Shown here piece after piece: positions 11,774-21,345 of a stretch of DNA of 64,000 bases. The stretch comes from Argyresthia goedartella (taxonomy: Eukaryota > Arthropoda > Insecta > Lepidoptera > Argyresthiidae). Where the stretch lies: the NCBI GenBank assembly GCA_949825045.1, contig OX463814.1, positions 29,344,383 through 29,408,382 on the forward strand. Reading direction: 5' to 3'. The position numbers and the translations under genes were made by a program. Every line of letters begins with the position of its first letter. Position 1 is the first letter of the stretch. The notes below the pieces were generated by a model. It was not told the origin of the DNA. It made no database searches and worked only from the letters and a program-made list of their open reading frames with translations.

Positions 11774-12029
11774 GCACAGCAAATATACTGATTTTCACAG
11801 CAAAAAAGGATCAGCAAATCACTTTTTATGTTTTAAGTATTTTTGTTGTTCTTACATGTTCAACCTAATACGAAGGATAAAAGGGGCTTCGCTTCGTTCA
11901 CCCCCTTTTCCCCGTCACCTGCTTAGGTGACGGGGAAATATCAAGGAAATATCAAGGAAAAATACTGTGGTAGCTTTACCGCAGTATTTTTCCTTGATAT
12001 TTCCCTGAAATTCAGTATATTTGCTGTGC
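11774..12029. repeat. Nested inverted repeats (foldback-like), containing repeat P copy 2
   Basis: Three concentric or adjacent palindromes are seen. Outer arms 11774-11791 (GCACAGCAAATATACTGA) and 12012-12029 are 18 bp perfect reverse complements. Inside, arms 11907-11920 and 11925-11938 (14 bp, perfect, loop GCTT) form one hairpin. Arms 11945-11967 and 11982-12004 (23 bp, perfect) form a second, with a further GGT/ACC pairing towards its loop. The left half also contains repeat P (CTTACATGTTCAACCTAATA at about 11850). No coding capacity. The arrangement suits a foldback or MITE-type element, or recursive insertion of short hairpin elements. Confidence 0.85.
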
Positions 12030-12109
12030 AAATCAGTATTATTGATGTGCAGTTTAATATTTCCCTTGAAATTTTAAGACTGTAATAGCTTTAACCGTTG
12101 GGCTGTAAA

Positions 12110-12192
12110 ACATGTGTGACTGACGACGGACGGACGGACCGGACAGCAAAAGGGCTCCGTTTGGACCCTTCTGGTACGGAACCTTAAAAAAG
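12110..12192 (+). repeat. Dispersed repeat F, 3' end
   Basis: GACGGACGGACGGACCGGACAGC, then GGCTCCGTTTGGACCC and GGTACGGAACCTTAAAAAA, match the 3' end of the other F copies. The 5' part is missing or lies upstream of the foldback at 10828-10853. Confidence 0.6.
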
Positions 12193-12535
12193 CAAAACCT
12201 GTTTTTCACCTTATGTCACCTAAAAGTTTTTAACAGAATAAATTTTCAGTGGTTCGGTGGTCTAAGGTACTGAGCGCAAATATCAAAATCTCTGAACAAC
12301 ATCTTCTCCGAAACACCGTACGACATCGTCTTATTGGGGTGAAAAGTGATTAACAGTAGAAGCACATGTGCCAATCATCGCAAAACAATAGGAAAATACA
12401 TTAGACAGACTTCGACGGCTTAGATCGTCAACACGCAAAATCTTACTTTTCAAGATTGATGTGAAGCCTGATAAAATTTAATCTAAAATGTATTCTATCT
12501 TATTGGAAATTCATTTGAAGATGTACCTAGTTTAC
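12193..12535. other. No recognisable feature
   Basis: AT-rich interval without coding similarity or clear repeats. Confidence 0.45.
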
Positions 12536-12785
12536 GAGCTGATGCCCGTAACTTCATCTGTGTTTTCCTAGGAATCATCATTTACCGAGATAATGTTACC
12601 CTCTTTCTGGTGCAGTTGGATTAAAGTATCGTATATATTAATCTAACTCATAAAGTAACTCTGTGCTAAATTACATTCAAATCCTTTTAGCCGTTTTAGC
12701 GTAATTCAGATACACACACAAACATCCAAACATACAAACATCTCAACATCGCTACTTTCACATGTGTAATATTAGTTGGATAGTT
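12536..12785 (-). repeat. Dispersed repeat H, minus copy
   Basis: Read in reverse this segment gives CTAATATTACACATGTGAAA, GTAGCGATGTTGAGATGTTTG, the ..AAAACGGCTAAAAGGATTTGA-like core, and near its far end GATGAAGTTACGGGCATCAGC. The same landmarks occur in the same order on the plus strand at 37136-37310. Such 'TAATATTATAAATGTGAAAG ... CGGGCATCAGC' repeats are frequent in lepidopteran introns and intergenic DNA. It is non-coding and presumably non-autonomous. Confidence 0.65.
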
Positions 12786-13824
12786 GGATACACAATATTA
12801 GATCATTGCCTTCTAGTAATGTCACATTGTGTAGTATTACCGCGTAGCGTATTGTGAATTTTGCTTTTCCTCGTCATTTTAAACCCACGTAGTTTGGTGA
12901 ATACCTATTCAACTTACGATAACATAGATTCAATATAAAAAGAGGCACTCCTATTTCAAACAGTTAATTTTTGATACTAATATGACCATTTTACAATTGC
13001 AACAAAATCATTTTCGTTCGATGAAACAATTCATTGCGACGTGAATACAAAGTGTATCATATTTTTTCCCTTACAATGTTCTACACCTCCAATAACAATT
13101 AAAATTAGTATTTGAGGACTCAAAAATATTTACTGAAATTTAAATCCCTAAATTATGGGATATACCTGCCGAGGCCTTCTAGAGGATGGATGTATCGCTC
13201 TTCTCCGGAACATTTGAAAATAGAACTGATTTGGAGCGTGCGCAACAGATTTTGATACTTTGGTTAGTAATTATCATATAAGTGTATTTTTCACTGTGTT
13301 TTTATTTTGAAAAATATAAACTTCTCTTGTAAGTTTATGTCTCTGTGTAAAGAGTTGAACAAAACACGCGAGCTTGGTGGCATAGGGTGAAGGGAGTTGA
13401 CAGGGTCTTAAGACAGATGAATTGCGTATATCTCTATAGCGTAGGAATACGAAACATGTTACTATTTATTTTCTACCATTTTTAACAAATTCAGTTACTG
13501 CAAATGTCATTTAAATACTCATATTAATTAAAAAAGCATTATTTGTGTATCTGTATATTTGACATTTAAATTTCTTGTGATCTCGTATTAGCTCTAACGA
13601 TTTCGATGACAATTCGATGGATAAAAATGGGGCCTTTTATTCTCTAGCGGCCATCAACTTTATTAACCATGAAATATCGATGGCATGACAACGTATTCGA
13701 AAAAATGGATAAGAACATATATACCCCGAAACTTAGTCCGGGAGGAGTAACAGATGTTGAAATTTAGCTGGGTACCCAACTTTGACGAAACTTTAACGAT
13801 ATTCTTTAGAAAATAACCATTTTT
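12786..13824. other. No recognisable feature
   Basis: AT-rich sequence with stops in all frames and no repeat that I can match elsewhere in the window. Confidence 0.45.
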
Positions 13825-14385
13825 TAGGGTTCCGTAGCTCAAAAGCTAGAAAACCCTCATAGGATCACTCGCGTGTCCGTCCGTCCATTAGTCACAGGCA
13901 AATGTTCTCAGGAACTATAAAAGATAGAGTCTTATAATCTTCTGCCTAAATACTTATCAAAATAAAAAAAGCAATTGTCTGCAAAAAAATGGTAACAAAA
14001 AAAAACACCTTAATAAGTCATGTATCGTTGAAAAGGGCTCTTTATAGACTTTTCGATTATTATTTTTTATTTTAGTTTTAGATAACTTATTTCCGAAACC
14101 AGAAAGTCTAAAATTATGAAAAAATACAGAATATAGAACTTAAGCCAAAGATTACAGTACATCCTACCTGGAATTGCCAAGGTTTTTTGATTGATCTGTA
14201 AACCACACACAAATTTATAAATACACCTGGTTTCGTACATGGGTCATAAAAGAAGCCGCACCAATAACTTTGTAAACCACATTTTGCTATGTAAAATCCA
14301 AACTATTCACTTCACACTATCCTTAACATTGTACGGCGGTACGGAACCCTTCGTAAGTAAGTCCCACTCGCACTTGATCGGTTTA
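13825..14385 (-). repeat. Dispersed repeat F, minus copy
   Basis: It begins TTTTAGGGTTCCGTAGCTC and ends GGTACGGAACCCTTCG, then AGTCCCACTCGCACTTGAT. These are the reverse complements of the repeat F 3' and 5' ends. The internal landmark AAATCCAAACTATTCACTTC is shared with the minus copy at 52797-53210. The central part is diverged. Confidence 0.7.
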
Positions 14386-14394
14386 GTTTATACT

Positions 14395-14490
14395 TGTTAA
14401 GCAGACTACATGAGACCCACACCACAACCACATAGTCCCGGGTTCAAAACCAGCCGGGCTGGTCAAAACTTTTTTTCCCCCAACTACGGC
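14395..14490 (+). repeat. tRNA-derived SINE head, diverged
   Basis: A GGGTTCAAAACC B-box-like sequence at about 14441 is followed by a short T-rich run (about 14470-14476) at the end of the tRNA-like segment. The A box is poor. Probably a SINE remnant. Confidence 0.35.
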
Positions 14491-14765
14491 AAAGCTAAAA
14501 GCAGGGTTATGATTTGACCGGTATGAATGCCTGTATCTGGATCTGTTTCCCCAGAACATCTTAAGAAGCCGGCGACAGCTGATCAAGTGTAATATGAGGC
14601 AAATGATCAATCCTCAGCCATGAGGAAAGAACTAGCAAAAATAAGTTATAAGCTTCATTCATTAGTAAAATAAATAAATAAATAAAGCAAAAAAAAAAAG
14701 TCACGCGGACGCCATTTTGCAATCTGATCTGGCTGTCATTCGGTTTTCCGGCATCTGCCTGACGT

Positions 14766-15082
14766 CCCAAATGCGATTCTTATGAGGAGTGGTTGAAAGG
14801 TATTTTACCCAATTTAAAACCAAATTCAGTGTTGGTTACTGATAACACACCGTATCATTCATGGAAAATGGAGATATGCTCTACCACTTCATGGCGAAAA
14901 GCAGCCATCCAAGAATAGTTAAAACCCAAAAATATACCATATGAACCGGCAATGGTCAGAGCACAATTGTTGGAAATTGTAAATAAACAAGCACTTGTAT
15001 CAAAAGGAAGTGGTAGACGAGTTACTGCTGAACATGGTATCACCATCCTCCGATAGGCCCCCCCTATCGGCAGTTGTTATGC
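14766..15082 (+). pseudogene. Tc1/mariner-superfamily (DDE_3) transposase fragment
   Basis: The frame reads DSYEEWLKGILPNLKPNSVL, then VTDNTPYHSWK with the second catalytic Asp, STTSWRKAAIQE (in-frame stop), KPKNIPYEPAMVRAQLLEIV and, after a frameshift near 15055, PPYRQLL in the place of the PPYHCELNP box. This is the middle of the catalytic domain of IS630/Tc1/mariner-type transposases that carry a long insertion between the second Asp and the final Glu. The N-terminal DNA-binding domain, the first Asp and the Glu are missing, and no terminal repeats were found. It is related in architecture to the better-preserved element at 42165-43874, but the residues differ enough to indicate a different family. 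Confidence 0.7.
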
Positions 15083-15180
15083 AGTTTTAACCATCTGCTA
15101 GATATTTTCTCACGGAAGGTTTATAAACCTTAATATATTAAGTCAATAACGTTGATGATATATATATAAATAATATTGAT

Positions 15181-15270
15181 GGCTCTGTAGGCGGGTTCGA
15201 ACCCCGATCAGGGCAAACATTAGTCTGATGAGCACACTCTTGTGTTTGCCTTGTTTCTGAAAAATAACGA
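15181..15270 (+). repeat. tRNA-derived SINE fragment
   Basis: GGGTTCGAACCCCGATCAGGG gives a good B box, followed by CAAACATTAGTCTGATGAGCA. This last motif is typical of the lepidopteran SINE type also seen (reversed) at 45132-45418. Only the central part is present. Confidence 0.55.
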
Positions 15271-16307
15271 TGCCTAAAAATGAGTTTAACAACTGGAATG
15301 TCAGTTTGAAAGTGACGTTTCATTGTTTACAGCATCAAATAAAAAATTCCACTTTAGTATCAATGATTTAATGCAGTACCTACTTTATTCATTTTCAATT
15401 CCCAAACGGATTTTGTATGGTATACTTTACATAGTTTTTTCAGGAAACAGAACAGAACATTCGAGATTTTTTTAAACTTTAAACACGTAATAACATATCC
15501 ACCACAACTTTCTAACATAACTTTTGTTGTCCTGCCAAATGAACGGTTAAAAAGTAAATACACATACCATAATGTGATTTAAAGACACTTGTGACAGTCT
15601 TCGGCACAAAGAATTTTGAAGGCTGGACATCCGCGAAGGTATCAAGAATGAAGATGAAGAAAAAAGATCGGCGAATCCGGCTACATGTATGTGAAATATA
15701 TATTAATAATAATCTTTATTCAAGATAAAAAACAATGACATAATAATATGGTTTAGATGACTACTTATCATAACTGGGCTCACAGGGAGCCTGTATTTAT
15801 GAGTAAGTAGGCCCGTGCCTCTTATACGAGGATAATACATAGTGATTCGGTGGCGTCATGTTTTAGGCAGTAACACAAGTAAAAAGGAAATAAAATACAA
15901 TAAGTTAAACAATGTTGAATAAACTCTCACCATCTAGGAAACAAATCTCAAATCAAGATCAATGAATCAAAGACCCCGAGAGCGTTTCGTTACGCCCAAA
16001 TCAACTCACGTTCAGGTATGAAACGACCTTAATTTTGAAACCTCATATTTTAGATACTGAATTGAGAGACTTATTCAAATAAATTCAACGACATAGACCT
16101 TCGACAAGCATTTATTTAAATTTGTTGAAGTATAATAATGAAGTGACAAATATCTGCCATATGTTACACAGAACGTGTCGTAGACGGGCGCGTCCGAAAT
16201 TAACTTATTACACTCCAACGATGTAACAGCTTGCTATTTCTTGGGATCTATAAATAATATTGATATGGTTCTTGCGTCAAAAAATAGGTATTCAAAATAT
16301 CTTAAAA
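15271..16307. other. No gene recognised
   Basis: AT-rich. AATAATAATCTTTATTCAAG near 15706 resembles the reversed 3' end (polyadenylation signal region) of a minus-strand LINE, but no LINE coding sequence follows to the right, so I do not call it. Confidence 0.4.
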
Positions 16308-16677
16308 AAAACCGGTCAAGTGCGAGTCTAAATCGCGCACAAAGGGTTCCGTACCACCGTTCAATGGAAGCGATGGTGTGGAGTGAATAGTTTGGATTTT
16401 ACACAGCAAAATATTGTTTACAAACTTATTGGTGCGGTTACTTTCACTTTCCATGTACGCAACCAGGTGCATCCATAAGTTTGTATGTGGTATTGAAAGA
16501 ATTGTTGTATGGGAGCCCCCTTAAATATTTCTTTTATCCTGTTTTTTAGTATTTGTTGTTATAGCGGCAACAGAAATACATAATCTGTGAAAATTTCAAC
16601 TCTCTAGCTAGCTAGGTTCTTGAGATAAAGCCTGGTGACAGACGGACGTTTGGAACCCTTCGGGTACGGAACCCTAA
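16308..16677 (+). repeat. Dispersed repeat F, near-complete plus copy
   Basis: It starts CCGGTCAAGTGCGAGTC and continues AAGGGTTCCGTACCACCGTTC. Internal landmarks are TTGTTGTATGGGAGCCCCC, TTGTTGTTATAGCGGCAACAG, AAAATTTCAACTCTCTAGCT and GAGATAAAGCCTGGTGACAG. It ends GGGTACGGAACCCTAAAAA. These define the family within this window. It has no long open frame. Confidence 0.85.
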
Positions 16678-16769
16678 AAAGGATGTTCGAAATAAAAAAA
16701 AACACTGTGTCCGCAACGTCTCTTGTGGGGATTTTTTTGAAAAATCTCTTTGTTTGCTTAGTCTGAGTC

Positions 16770-16932
16770 ATCTTTAAATTCTAGTTCATTATTTGGCGCT
16801 GAAGCGGCAACATAAAATACACATTCTATGAAAATTTCAACTTTCTACCTATAACTGGTCAAGAGATACAGCTCGCTGACGGACAGACAGGCAGACGGAC
16901 GGACCGACAGCGAATGGTACGAAACCTTAAAC
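16770..16932 (+). repeat. Dispersed repeat F, 3' half, second copy
   Basis: GCTGAAGCGGCAACATAAAAT, AAAATTTCAACTTTCTACCT, CAAGAGATACAGCTCGCTGA and a GACGGACGGACCGACAG run repeat the 3' half of the copy just upstream, ending GGTACGAAACCTTAAA. It is a second, more diverged insertion or a tandem duplicate. Confidence 0.7.
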
Positions 16933-16935
16933 TAG

Positions 16936-18125
16936 TTGGAAAGTAAAATCGCTGTCAGTTTTTTGGCTAGTTCGTTTTGACGCCATCAGATTTTCACATA
17001 CTGTCATTTCTTTATATTAAACATTGTAAGGTTGGTAAGACTTGGAAAATAACTTCCACGATCAACGCTTTTAATACTCCTAGTAGCGCGAGCTCTCAAG
17101 CCCCTTCAAGGCCAAATACATCTAACAAGACGAAGGCGACCTGAAGAAGAGGGTGATCAATAACACTGACAAATCAGTGCAGGCACCCTTAGACGTTAGT
17201 GGGGGCCCGGACACCCGTCGCCGGCCAAATTAATGGATGACCCCTTCGAAGGAAAGCAACACAATACGATCGTCTTTTGTTTGTGTAGAGAAGTCATTAC
17301 ACCTGAGGTACAGATTGACAAGGATCTTTCTTTGCAAATTTTTACTGGTGATGGCGCAGTGTTTTATATGACGATTTCTATTGTTTTGTTGACCGAGCGA
17401 GCGAAGCGAGCAAAGGGCTCCATTTCGACAAGATAGGAGGCTGATTTTGCTTTCGTCGGTCTCTATGTCTCGTGTCTGTCAGTTCCGATCTAGGGGCCAC
17501 AGTTTTGAAGCGAACCTCACAAAACTTGGCAAACGAGTTCCTTGAATTAAAAGTATTTTTTTTTGAGAGCTTTTCTTGATTTTCCACTTGGGGAGGGGGG
17601 GAGTTATGACGTCATAAAAAAATGTATGTTTTTTTTTATTTATTTTTCTGAAGCCTATCGTGTGGGATATTAAATTAAAGGGCTTCATGAGCCGGTTCTT
17701 AAAATATACTACACTGTTACCTTTCGGCCGCCTGTTTTCTAATAATCCAAGATATATTTTTAAAACATAGCAAGTTTGGACTCCTCGAAGTAGGAGACGG
17801 ATTAGTAAAGAGGAGACCTATACAGGCCATGAGAGTGAGTGAAATAGACTATAACTGTTTTCGTGGAAAGTCAATTGTATTTTAAATCGCAAAATGTAGT
17901 TTATAATGTAATTGGTGCAGCTACTTTACTACTTGATTTTGATTGAATCTAAAATACTTACCTATAAATTTCTTCACAATCTCCTCTGTTAGCGAGGTCT
18001 ACTGCCCCAAGGGCCACTAGTGTTAGGGATGATAAGGTTATGTTCTCTTTACGGCTGAGAGTGAGCGGCCGACTGTTTCGTTTCCATATGAATTTGAAAA
18101 GCCGCTAATTAGAGATGTGTCGAAT
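16936..18125. other. No gene seen; GC-skewed repeat-like segment
   Basis: The interval around 17390-17420 carries ACCGAGCGAGCGAAGCGAGC, a low-complexity motif frequent in moth repeats. Several short open frames overlap one another on both strands here, and none resembles a known protein. There is a G-rich tract near 17590-17600. Confidence 0.4.
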
Positions 18126-18129
18126 TTGT

Positions 18130-19540
18130 AAGGTGCTTAAATGTCTCATATTTCGTGAAAGTCCGGATACGCATTCGACACCTCAAAGTTTGACAGACAC
18201 TAAGTGCCACTAGCTATAAAGCAGATTAGCACTACTCTCCGATTAACTTTGACAACTGCATACAAATTTGTATAGAGTTGTCAAAGTTAATCGGAGAATA
18301 GTGCTAATCCGCCTTATAGCTAGTGGGCCTTAAAGTGACACTGTCTCAAGCTCGGTAAAGTCAAGATGCGCAGCCGTCGTCTCAAAGTTTGACTCAAATG
18401 TCACTGTCTCAAGCTCGGGAAAGTCCGGATGCGCATTCGACATCGCAAAGTTTGACGGATACTGAAAGTGTTACTGTCTCAAGCTCGGGAAAGTCCAGAT
18501 GCGCAGCTTTCATCTCAAAGTTTGACGGACACTGAAAGTGTCACTGTCTCAAGCTCGGGAAAGTCCAGATGCGCAGCTGTCATCTCAAAGTTTGACGGGC
18601 ACTGAAAGTGTCACTGTCTCAAGCTTGGGAAAGTCCAGATGCGCAGCCGTCATCTCAAAGTTTGACGGGCACTGAAAATGTCACTGTCTAAAGCTCGGGA
18701 AAGTCCAGATGCGCAGCCGTCATCTAAAAGTTTGACGGGCACTGAAAAAGTCACTGTCTCAAGCTCGGAAAAGTCTAGATGCGCAGGCATCATCTCAAAG
18801 TTTGACGGGCACTGAAAATGTCTCTGTCTCAAGCTCGGGAAAGTCCGGATGCGAAGTCGACCACTCAAAGTTTGACGGGGACTCAAATGTCGCTGTCTCA
18901 AGCTCAGGAAAGTCCCAATGTGTAGTCGATCACTCAAAGTTTGACGGGGACTCAAATGTCGCTGTCTCAAGCTCGGGAAAGTCCGGATGCGCAGCAGTCA
19001 TCTCAAAGTTTGACCGAGACTCAAATGTTACTGTCTCAAGCTCGGGTGGGTCGAGATGCGCAGTCGACCAGTCGACCACTCAAAGTGACGGGGACTCAAA
19101 TGTCACTGTCTTAACCTCGGGAAAGTGCGGATACGTAGTCGAGACTCAAAGTGACGGGGACTCAAATGTCACTGTCTAAAGCTCGGGAAAGACCGGTTGC
19201 GTAGTCCACTACTCAAAGTGACGGGGACTCAAATGTCACTGTCTTAAGCTCGGGAAAGTACGGATACGTAGTCGACCACTCAAAGTAACGGGGACTCAAA
19301 TGTCACTGTCTCAAGCTCGGGAAAGTCCGGATGCGTAGCAGTCATCTCAAAGTTTGACCGAGACTCAAATGTCACTGTCTAAAGCTCGGGAAAGACCGGA
19401 TGCGTAGTCCACTACTCAAAGTGACGGGGACTCAAATGTCACTGTCTTAAGCTCGGGAAAGTCCGGATACGTAGTCGAGACTCAAAGTGACGGGGTCTCA
19501 AATGTCACTGTCTCAAGCTCGGGAAAGACCGGATGCGTAT
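18130..19540. repeat. Minisatellite, about 19 units of 66-70 bp
   Basis: Units carry CACTGTCTCAAGCTCGGGAA, AGTCCGGATGCG or AGTCCAGATGCGCAG, CAAAGTTTGACGGG and ACTCAAATGT or ACTGAAAGTGT. Starts of the CTGTCTC landmark fall at about 18338, 18401, then every 70 bp from 18401 to 18821. Every 69 bp follows from 18821 to 19028, then a 75 bp unit and a set of 66-69 bp units to 19505. One degenerate unit precedes the hairpin insertion at 18207-18326. Where the period is 69 bp the array stays in frame and gives 23-residue protein repeats (SNVAVSSSGKS) in an open frame at 18802-19179. The frame exists only because of the period, so I do not call a gene. Confidence 0.95.
18207..18326. mobile_element. 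120 bp hairpin MITE inside the minisatellite
   Basis: Arms 18207-18257 and 18276-18326 match as reverse complements at 48 of 51 positions. The 18 bp centre itself contains the palindrome ATACAAATTTGTAT, so nearly the whole 120 bp folds on itself. Outer ends read CCACTAGCTATAA / TTATAGCTAGTGG. The minisatellite unit resumes immediately on the right (AAGTGACACTGTCTCAAG), showing that the hairpin was inserted into an existing array. Flanks contain ACTAAGTG on the left and CTTAAAGTG on the right, so a TA or TTAA-type target duplication is possible but not proven. It has no coding capacity, so it would depend on a transposase made elsewhere. Confidence 0.85.
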
Positions 19541-19764
19541 TGACCTAATTTGAATTGACGTAAATTTCCCAGGCGCCAGTAAAAACTATAAAGATGAACG
19601 ACATGGAATGTTTAACAACATTGATCACATAGAATGTTGTCAAATAATTGTAAACAAACATTTTGATAGATAATTGTATATACAAAATAAATTGGAAAAT
19701 TCTAATAACGTATGTCATTCGTAAGGCTGGACTATCAGAAGATATTACTATAGTGACCAAAAAA
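19541..19764. other. No recognisable feature
   Basis: AT-rich spacer between the minisatellite and the LINE. Confidence 0.4.
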
Positions 19765-21345
19765 CTGTGTCGTGGCTGAAAGAGACGGCAGAGAAACTCC
19801 CCTCCCCCCCCTATGGGAAGGAGGCTGCGGGTTGGCAGCGGTCAATGCGTCGAAAATGCCCTTACTCGTCAAGGGAGCGGTCTGGCTTCCCGATGTTGCG
19901 CATAGCTGCATCGAGAAGATTAAGCATCTCTTGGCGAGGACAAACCAACGCACCGCGGACTTAACACAATTGCGTCTCCTCAAGGATGAAGTCCGAGGAT
20001 TCGCCGTCATGGTATTCGGGATACCGGAAAGGGACATACCGGCTTTAGAGAAGCAGCATATGAAGCTGTTCTATAGGTGCGGCAAGGTGAGAATCGTCAT
20101 CAGGCGGAGGGCAGGCGTGGGGGGGCTAGTGCCTGACCATGCCGGCCAGCCGCGCAAGGGGGAGACCTCGGCGTCCAACCTACAGAACAGCGACGTTGTC
20201 GCGCCCACTCGCAGGGCCTCAATGGGCAGTGTAGAGGAATCGCTGAGCATGCAAGGCCTGGCGATTGACTCGCCACTGGGCCTCGAGTCCATGCTTGACT
20301 CCGATACCAAGGAGACTGAAACTCCTCTCTAACAATAGTCATCATCAAAACGGGATAAGATGAGGTCCCGTTGTACCTCGCCTCGAATTATCAACCAGGC
20401 GACGGTGCGATGCCCACGGGAGAACTGGAGGCACTAATCAAAGAATGTGAAGAGCACAGCATTCCCCTGGTGATGCGATGCAAATGACACAACACCATAT
20501 GGGGAGAAAAGGAAACGAACAAGAGAGGTAAGGACCTCATCTATTTTGTCTTGAACTAGAAACTGGCAATCTTAAACAGAGGATCAGAACCCACTTTCGT
20601 AACACGAAGGGCACAAACCATGCCAGTTGACCACATTACTATGGTCAACTACCTGGCTGCAGACTTAATCACAAACTGGAAAATTTCAACCGAGATATCA
20701 AGCTCAGATCATGGATCCCGTAACACCAGCTCAGATCACAAAAAAAAACAGATGGCTCGTACACAAAATAGGAGATGGAACTCAGTAGCGTTTTGCTGCA
20801 GACACACTTCCCAGACTGTACAATAATATCTGAGGGAGAAATAATAAATGCAGGGATACTAGACACTTAGCTCTCATCTAACCCTACACCAAAGGCATGG
20901 GTGGGAGCAGAGCACCAGATTAATGAAGAAAAAGTGAGCTGGGCAATAAACTCTTTTCTTCCATACAAAACGCCGGAATCTGACGGCATAATCCCAGCCC
21001 TCCTACAATAGGGGAACAAGCTGGTCAGGTCGCGACTGGTAGCCATATACCGGGCATGTATAGCAATTGGCTACATACCAAAAAGCTGGAGAGAGGTGAA
21101 AGTGGTGTTCCTTTAAAAACCTGAAAAGGGCGACTACACAGAACCTATATCAGTCAGACCAATAAGCCTGACATATTTCCTTCTAAAAACGCTAGAAAGA
21201 CAGGGACACTCTTCCTACATACACCTCCTACTCCAGCTTGTGCAAGAGTTATGGCCGAATTAGAAGAGTGGGTGCAGGGGATATGCATAAAGGCCCCGCT
21301 CAAGTGGGCCAGGTGCAGGCACTACCGAAGAAGAAGAAGGAGAAT
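19765..21345 (+). mobile_element. R1-like LINE, internally deleted and decayed
   Basis: Three pieces of one non-LTR retrotransposon lie in order. An ORF1-like open frame (19772-20332) comes first. An APE-type endonuclease remnant follows (about 20400-20760: EEHSIPLVMRC, then a stop, HNTIWGEKETNKRGKDLI, LAILNRGSEPTFV, SSDHGSR carrying the SDH box). Then comes the start of the reverse transcriptase (about 20920-21200: VSWAINSFLPYKTPESDGI, IPKSWREVKVVF, SVRPISLTYFLLKTLERQ) with several stops. The catalytic palm (FADD box) is absent: after 21200 the sequence jumps to a C-terminal and 3' UTR segment ending in CGAAGAAGAAGAAGG (21325-21340), a (GAA)n-type tail. The RT residues resemble the R1 / I-superfamily type. 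It cannot be active. Confidence 0.8.
19772..20332 (+). pseudogene. ORF1-like protein of the R1-like LINE (partial)
   Basis: This is an open frame of 186 codons directly upstream of the endonuclease remnant. Residues 40-110 include a basic, helical region (KHLLARTNQRTADLTQLRLL) and one candidate zinc-knuckle cysteine (FYRCGKV); the C-terminal 60 residues are Ser/Thr/Pro-rich and acidic. Full-length ORF1 proteins of this group usually contain several CCHC knuckles, which are not present, so this is either a fragment or a diverged gag-like protein. Calling it ORF1 relies on position rather than sequence identity. Confidence 0.45.

Noticed and set aside
18802..19179. 125-codon open frame of 23-residue Ser/Gly-rich repeats as a repeat-protein gene
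   Set aside because: It is produced by the 69 bp period of the minisatellite; neighbouring 70 bp units break the frame, and the reverse strand is open for the same reason.
18130..19540. CRISPR array
   Set aside because: Units are contiguous 66-70 bp tandem copies with no unique spacers, and this is eukaryotic DNA.
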